Assembly: GCA_013350335.1 (NCBI GenBank)
Contig: CM023541.1
Span: 64,049,413-64,113,412 of the forward strand
Direction of reading: 5' to 3'
Length of the DNA stretch: 64,000 bases
Source: Chimonanthus salicifolius
Lineage: Eukaryota; Streptophyta; Magnoliopsida; Laurales; Calycanthaceae
Positions 59,122 to 64,000 of the stretch are shown piece by piece. The notes below the pieces were generated by a model. It worked only from the letters and a program-made list of their open reading frames with translations. It was not told where the DNA came from and did not search any database. Made by a program: the position numbers and the translations under genes. Position 1 is the stretch's first letter, and every line of letters begins with the position of its first letter.

Positions 59122-62100
59122 GTGTTTATAAAAATCAACTTGACCGAATGACTAGCCATGAGATTGAGCTTGACAAATTTGCATCCTATCCACCGTCAAT
59201 TTTTGCATCCTTCAAAACCATGGCTAGAGACATTCAATGAAGCTGATTTTTTATAAGCATTACATGTAAGAAAAGATTTTTCAAACCCACCCAACCCCAT
59301 AATCATAAGTAGGCTCCACATCTCACCAGGGGAGCACTTTCTAGGGTGTGCGGTTGAATGCTACCTTATACAGACAAACACACATGGAGAGAGAGAGAAA
59401 GAGAGAGAAGGCTTTGACCACAAAATATTCTAAATAGAAATGAAAAGTCAGCCAAACTAAAAACCCCAAGAGGTAAAGGTAAAGGGGAAAATTTTCTTTA
59501 GTATGACGGGACATAAGATTGAATGAGGTATTCTTATGACATAGCATCCTTTCGTCTGGACATTACCAAGAAATGACAAAGCAAACCAATGCTATTGTCC
59601 ACTTGGAGGCCGAAGGATGTGGATCTTTCTTGCAGCAAATGCAACCAGCAGCAGTGTTGATAATTATTTGTGCTGACACAAGAGCAAGGGCTGACGTTAA
59701 CCCAAGAGCTAAAGCAGGGCTCTTAGGATATGAACATGTATCTGGAGTACTCAAACTAACATCAGAAACCTGCAAGGCCAAAAACAAAATCAACATCAAT
59801 GCTATTCAAAAATAAAAAGGACCAATCTCCTCCCACTACACACTTGTGAAAAAGTCCAGAAAGTTTGCAACAGGAAGAAATAACGCCAATCTTTTCTTAT
59901 GTAAACTACAGGCTCTGTTATACAAACTCTTCAAGATGTTCGACACACCTGTGTCGGACACTCACACCTGTGTTAGAGACTCAGACCCATACCTTTTATT
60001 CTTTTTTTTTTTTAATGAATACAATTTTATTGATGGATAAAAAATACAGCCAAGGAAGCAAACAGCTACAAAAATGAAAGGAAGCAGGCTACAAAGAAAC
60101 AACCCAAAGGAGTGGCAAAAGCTAAATCAATGCCTTTATAGTTCTCATCTCATGAAGAGAAGACCCCTCCTTAGCCAGCTGGTGAGCTACTCTAGGAATT
60201 TGAATAACTAGAAATCTGTACCTGTTAATAATGTCACTGATTTGTTCAATTTTATCAAGACATATTTATGGACATATACTGCCTTTCATCCATTGAGTCA
60301 TGGACTTAGAATCCCCCCTACAGATCCTCAAAGGAGCCTGTCTTACCAAGTTCCATAACTCTTAACACACACTATAGACAGTTTGCTTCTGGCAAGGGAC
60401 AAGTAAAGAAAAATTTCCTTAACATCAATGTCAGAAATTACGCCCCAAAACCAGCTATTCTCGAGGAGAGAGTGCTGCTACCATTGAAATTTAATTTGAT
60501 CTTATCATCTGCGAAGAGAAGGTTGGGGTTTGGGGGGCACAGCACAACATAGAAGGCTGTGTCTTTTTGGGCTGGCTGCTGCTATAACTTTCTCGTGACT
60601 TTCAATTTCAGCACAGCTAACTTGATTAAAGTGAGAATCAATCGAAATCCAAGGGGAGATACTAGACACTCGTACCCATTCTTCATGGACTCTACTGGTA
60701 GGTTTTAACATTAGTCTCATGATTATCTCTGTCATTCTTTCCACACCGACAAATCTCTAAACAAAGAGAATGCCTGTTGGATAGAGATTTTTGGGCAATA
60801 GTTACAGTGCCATGTTCTTGTATATGGGCAGCATTGTCATATACAAGAATAACTTTTACACTAAATCACATCGGTTTTAGTAACACTGATTCCAATACCC
60901 GTATCTGTACCCATACAACATAGAAATAGCACATTAAGGCTCCAATTTAATAATCCCATGGAAGTGAAATTGTGTGAGAATTCATAATTCACAACTTAGA
61001 ATTCATCTTTCACGAAACAGGATTCTAGAGTGTGAATTATGAATATCACAAAATTCTGTTTCCATTCAAGACTTCCAGCCTACCAAACAGGCCCCATGGA
61101 AGAACGTTATGTGGATGATATCTGATGGAAGTATAGCCTGTTCCACAGCGAGGCAGGGTTGTTATCCCTCATTATAATGCCCTCAAGTTCTATCATCAAT
61201 TAAACATCCCAAAAGCAAAGGAAAATTAAGAATAACAGAAAATGCATCATCAGTATGGGCACCCAGAGTTGCTAAAATATTACAATTTATGGTTTGAATC
61301 TTGTAATATACATAACAATTTCAAAGAAAATGATTTGCATCTTAGTCTTAAATCCCGATTTTTACGAACTATACATCTTTTGGTAAATTTTTACAGTTAT
61401 ATAATATTCTTACCAAAATCTGATTTCACTTTTATGGTCAATGTTCATTTTCAAAACATGCAAAGGAGGTTTTTTTTTGGTAAATGTGAACAGTATTTAC
61501 ATAAATGACAATCAAATTACAAACTAAAGGTTTGAATACAAAATGCATTGCTTTTAAAAATCTTATTCTCTCAATTTTTAAAAGATTGTACCCTTTTTTA
61601 TAGATACCATAGAAAATCTTACGATTTATGATTCAATATGATTTGAAGGCTAGAAAACTTTAGAATATGATTTTGATTTCCAGAACAATGTGGGCACACT
61701 CAATTCCCAAATTATTGAACCTCATGGGACATAAGTCAGACTTTAGATGTTGATTGATAATATTATATAGTCAAAAATCAACATGTATCAAGTTATTCTC
61801 ATTAAACAGTCACCACTAACTTTCAAACCCTGGTTTATGCAAATCTTACGATGAAAATCCATAAAGTGCAAGTAAAGAAGCAACTTGAATTATAAAAGCA
61901 ACAAATTCAAGTAAGCCAAAAAGATGCCAAATATTAGAAAGAAGATAACAACCACCACCACCACCAAAAAGGGGAGGCAGGAAATCAAGCACAATCCCTA
62001 TGATCAAGCCTCGAAATTGACCAAATGCTTAAAGTCTAATAAGGTGTTAAAGAATAAAATTTACAAAAAGGACGAGGAAGATTAAATGCCTAATCAATTT

Positions 62101-62891
62101 AATCAAATTGAATCAATTAAAAGGAATAGGCAAACAACAAAGAGTATCCGAACCTCTATGCAATCCCAAAGAGTCTAATAGGAAAAAGAAGAGAGAACTG
62201 TAACATTTGGATGTATTCCAAATCACAATCTGTAAAATAATTTAGTGAATTGTATAGTTATATATTCCACTGCTCATTCGTGGGTGTGAGGTTTTACTAC
62301 TCTTTTCGAGTTACCAACAACATAAGAGGGAAAAACTGATGCACATTTCAAATCCAGAGATTAATCGTACTCAGCTAACTTGTGAAAGGCAGTGTTTGGT
62401 TTTCTGGGTGTGAGAGTGGAAAAGTTGAAAGATAAATTACCCTTACTGTCACTCTACAAAACCTTACATGAGATTTTCACCTCATGCAGCTCCTCGTTCA
62501 ATTCTTTTGAAGTAATTGGATCGTTTTCCTCATTTGAGATGAATTATACCAAATCACAATCTGTTAAAAAATTTGGTGAAATGTATAGTCATAAATTTCA
62601 CTGTTCATTTGGGGGTGTGGGGTGTTGGGAACATGAAATAGGAAATCCCATTAGATGGTGGCACAGTATTCCTGACTTTTCCTTGAACAAAATCATTTCA
62701 GTGATGACATTGATAATGATTTGGGGCAGAAAATGTCAAAAAGTAGTACCCCACATAATGTGGCTTCAAATTCCCTTGCATCCACAGACTCTTGTTACAG
62801 ATACACATCTGTTCTTCCTAAACAATCAAACCACTTGCATTTTTTTTTTTTGATAAAACAAAGTTAGAATGTCGCTAAATACCATCATCCT

Positions 62892-62926
<35 letters not shown>

Positions 62927-63336
62927 AGAATATTGGCTTTTCTTTCATATTCTTTGCATTAAAAAAGAAAATAATTTCGTAAATAAGGAGAAATTGAGAA
63001 AATTAATGTTAGGAAGGAACCCCAGCTCAAGAACAATATCTCCATTGATTTCAGTCCATATGAAGAAACTCTAGTGAGAAAGCAGCAATACAAAACACAA
63101 ACCGGGACCATGTTTAAAAATACCAAAGAACTGAATTGGTGGAAATGATATAAAATATGATTTTAAAGAAGATACCCATTCTAAAAAATTCGAGAAATAG
63201 AAGGAAGAGATGTTTAAGTAGTCATTAGAGATTGATTTACCTTGATTCTTGTTGCCTCTGCAGCAAAGCCCAGAGCTGTAGCCAAGACCCCAAGAAAACC
63301 AACAGCAAAGCAGATCCCAATAGCTTTCCACTCCAT
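57504..63336 (-). CDS. DUF1218 four-helix membrane protein (3 exons)
   Basis: Exons are 63241-63336, 59567-59769 and 57504-57822 (96, 203 and 319 nt), joining in frame to 206 codons including TGA, so 205 aa. Splice sites are AAG|GTAAAT, TTGCAG|GTT, CTTG|GTAATG and TTGCAG|GG. Hydrophobic helices lie at about 4-24 (signal-anchor or first helix), 50-75, 87-115 and 136-160. Cysteines sit in the TCSYP and AGCICC stretches, and the conserved DUF1218 blocks LLLTGSALND and YCFVVKPGVFAGGAVL are present. Plant DUF1218 proteins include VCC/DEAL1, which affect vein patterning and leaf symmetry at the endomembrane system; assignment to that subgroup is not possible here. The hydrophilic tail is Pro/Gln-rich. 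Introns of 3471 bp and 1744 bp hold an L1 fragment and a minisatellite. Confidence 0.92.
57925..58385. repeat. Tandem array of four units of about 115-120 bp in DUF1218 intron 2
   Basis: Four consecutive diverged units start at the ATGCATAA motif near 57933, 58049, 58169 and 58283. Each contains CCTCAA, TTGTGAAGA(T/G)G, TTGTATT, TGATCTGGGCCATA, AGAC, GGGGTTCTTAG and CTTTGTACAATCA in that order. Spacing is 116, 120 and 114 bp. Such a period is near the length of SINE bodies or short satellites, but no pol III boxes were seen. Confidence 0.85.
59037..59121. repeat. Compound microsatellite (CT)n(AC)n(AT)n
   Basis: CT repeats (about 59037-59075) pass through CCCTCCCTCC into AC repeats (59084-59106) and then AT repeats (59107-59121). 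It lies in DUF1218 intron 2. On the minus strand it yields the translated-looking VCVCV and RERERE runs, which are artefacts of the repeat. Confidence 0.9.
60003..60850 (-). mobile_element. L1-type LINE 3' fragment in DUF1218 intron 1
   Basis: Read leftward, the fragment carries a decayed end of ORF2: DDKIKLNFNGS resembles the start of the L1 RNase H region, and VAHQLAKEGSSLHEM its end. It then reaches CATCAATAAAATTG and an A tail (T run at about 60003-60013 on the plus strand). Stops and frame breaks are present. The 5' part is missing. Target duplications were not resolved. Confidence 0.75.
60851..63240. other. Remainder of DUF1218 intron 1
   Basis: No exon was found. Two diverged direct repeats share CCAAATCACAATCTGT, TTTAGTGAA-type, TGTATAGT(T/C)AT and TTCACTG(C/T)TCATT(C/T)G, at about 62216-62300 and 62550-62640. 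A TA/TG microsatellite lies at about 62897-62928. Confidence 0.5.
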
Positions 63337-64000
63337 CTTCTCTCTCTCTCTCTCTCCCTTCTTTTTGCACTATCAGAAGGAGAAAGCTACTGGAGAAGAG
63401 TAAGGGAGGGGCAAAATGGGAAGAAGAAGAATAATGAATGGCAGAGAAGCGGTTCAGTGGAGTACATCTCAAGTGAAGTGCTTTCAAAAAGACGCTTTCA
63501 TTCTTTTGAAGGAAGTATGTTGCGAATTGGATTATTATAAAAAACTGAATTAATTCTGTACATTATTTAATTTAGATGATAATAATCAATTCGTTTGAAA
63601 TATCTATATTGATATAAAATGTTTGTCATAATTCAATTTTAATAAGACATTTTGAAAGTTCAAAACTTTTAACGATTCATACAATTTTAATTTCATTCAA
63701 TGATAAATATATTTTAAAATAAGTTTAAATTTTAAATTAGATAAGATCTAATTAATAGGAATATAATATGAACGGAAGATAGCAGTAGTATGAATTTAGA
63801 TTCTTAAAAAAAAAAGAGTTTAAAGCCAACTGAGTCACAATGGATAATTTTACCTACTTTTATATGATGTCCTCAGCCATTGAGTTGCACAGTCTTGTGA
63901 AGTCTCCCATGTGAGGCTTGTCTTGTCTCCTTAGAGGGGTCACCTGGTAAATTCAATAGGCTCGTGTTTTTTTATAGGATGATATAAAGATAATGATAAA
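63337..64000. promoter_or_regulatory. Upstream region of the DUF1218 gene
   Basis: On the minus strand, a (TC)n run (63339-63358 as CT/TC on the plus strand) sits directly before the start codon, a common feature of plant 5' leaders. Beyond about 63540 the sequence is AT-rich. TTTATAATAA near 63530 could be a weak TATA element about 195 bp upstream of the ATG. No other gene was seen before the window ends. Confidence 0.35.

Noticed and set aside
60505..60744. A 79-codon minus-strand frame as a separate gene
   Set aside because: The surrounding sequence reads as a decayed L1 RNase H region with an A tail, in an intron.

Overview
This window looks like nuclear DNA from a flowering plant. It is AT-rich. 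It carries three intron-containing genes of plant families and many plant-type transposable elements: Stowaway, hAT, MULE-like, RTE and L1 LINEs, tRNA-derived SINEs, and a long solo LTR. There are no bacterial operons, rRNA genes or CRISPR arrays. The species cannot be named from the sequence.

Three protein-coding loci are supported, all on the minus strand. (1) A PWWP-domain chromatin-type protein of the At1g51745 family has three coding exons between 8162 and 19138, with phases that join into an 859-codon frame. (2) A bHLH transcription factor resembling Arabidopsis bHLH10/89/91 and rice EAT1/TIP2 has three exons and 488 aa. It is present twice in tandem, at 23864-26388 and 42908-45434. (3) A four-helix DUF1218 membrane protein of 205 aa has three exons between 57504 and 63336, with two long introns.

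The main architectural feature is a direct tandem duplication. Unit A (about 13085-29920) is followed, without spacer, by unit B (29921 to about 51000). Each unit carries part of PWWP intron 1, PWWP exon 1 with its upstream region, an intergenic stretch, the complete bHLH gene and about 2.5 kb upstream of it. The bHLH gene is therefore fully duplicated. Only the first PWWP exon is copied (35126-35319), which leaves an orphan exon and probable promoter 16 kb upstream of the working one. An older, decayed and incomplete third copy of the bHLH upstream region lies at about 53390-56610.

Unit B has gained elements that unit A lacks: a 3.2 kb solo LTR with a 5-bp target duplication, two hAT-like elements (one with a flanking deletion), and B-only segments of 0.6 and 1.4 kb. 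Other segments are missing from one unit or the other. The two units thus act as each other's empty-site control.

The most unusual item is a non-autonomous hAT-like family. Four of six copies have perfect 8-bp target duplications, one has a 7/8 match and one has lost its right end. All have CAGGGG-type or CTAAGG-type ends and dense copies of the 14-bp palindrome ATATCGGCCGATAT or variants. Their interiors are unrelated to one another. A MULE-like fold-back element with a perfect 9-bp target duplication (5216-6350) shares inverted modules with the interior of one of these hAT elements. The remaining intergenic DNA is AT-rich and largely made of repeat debris.
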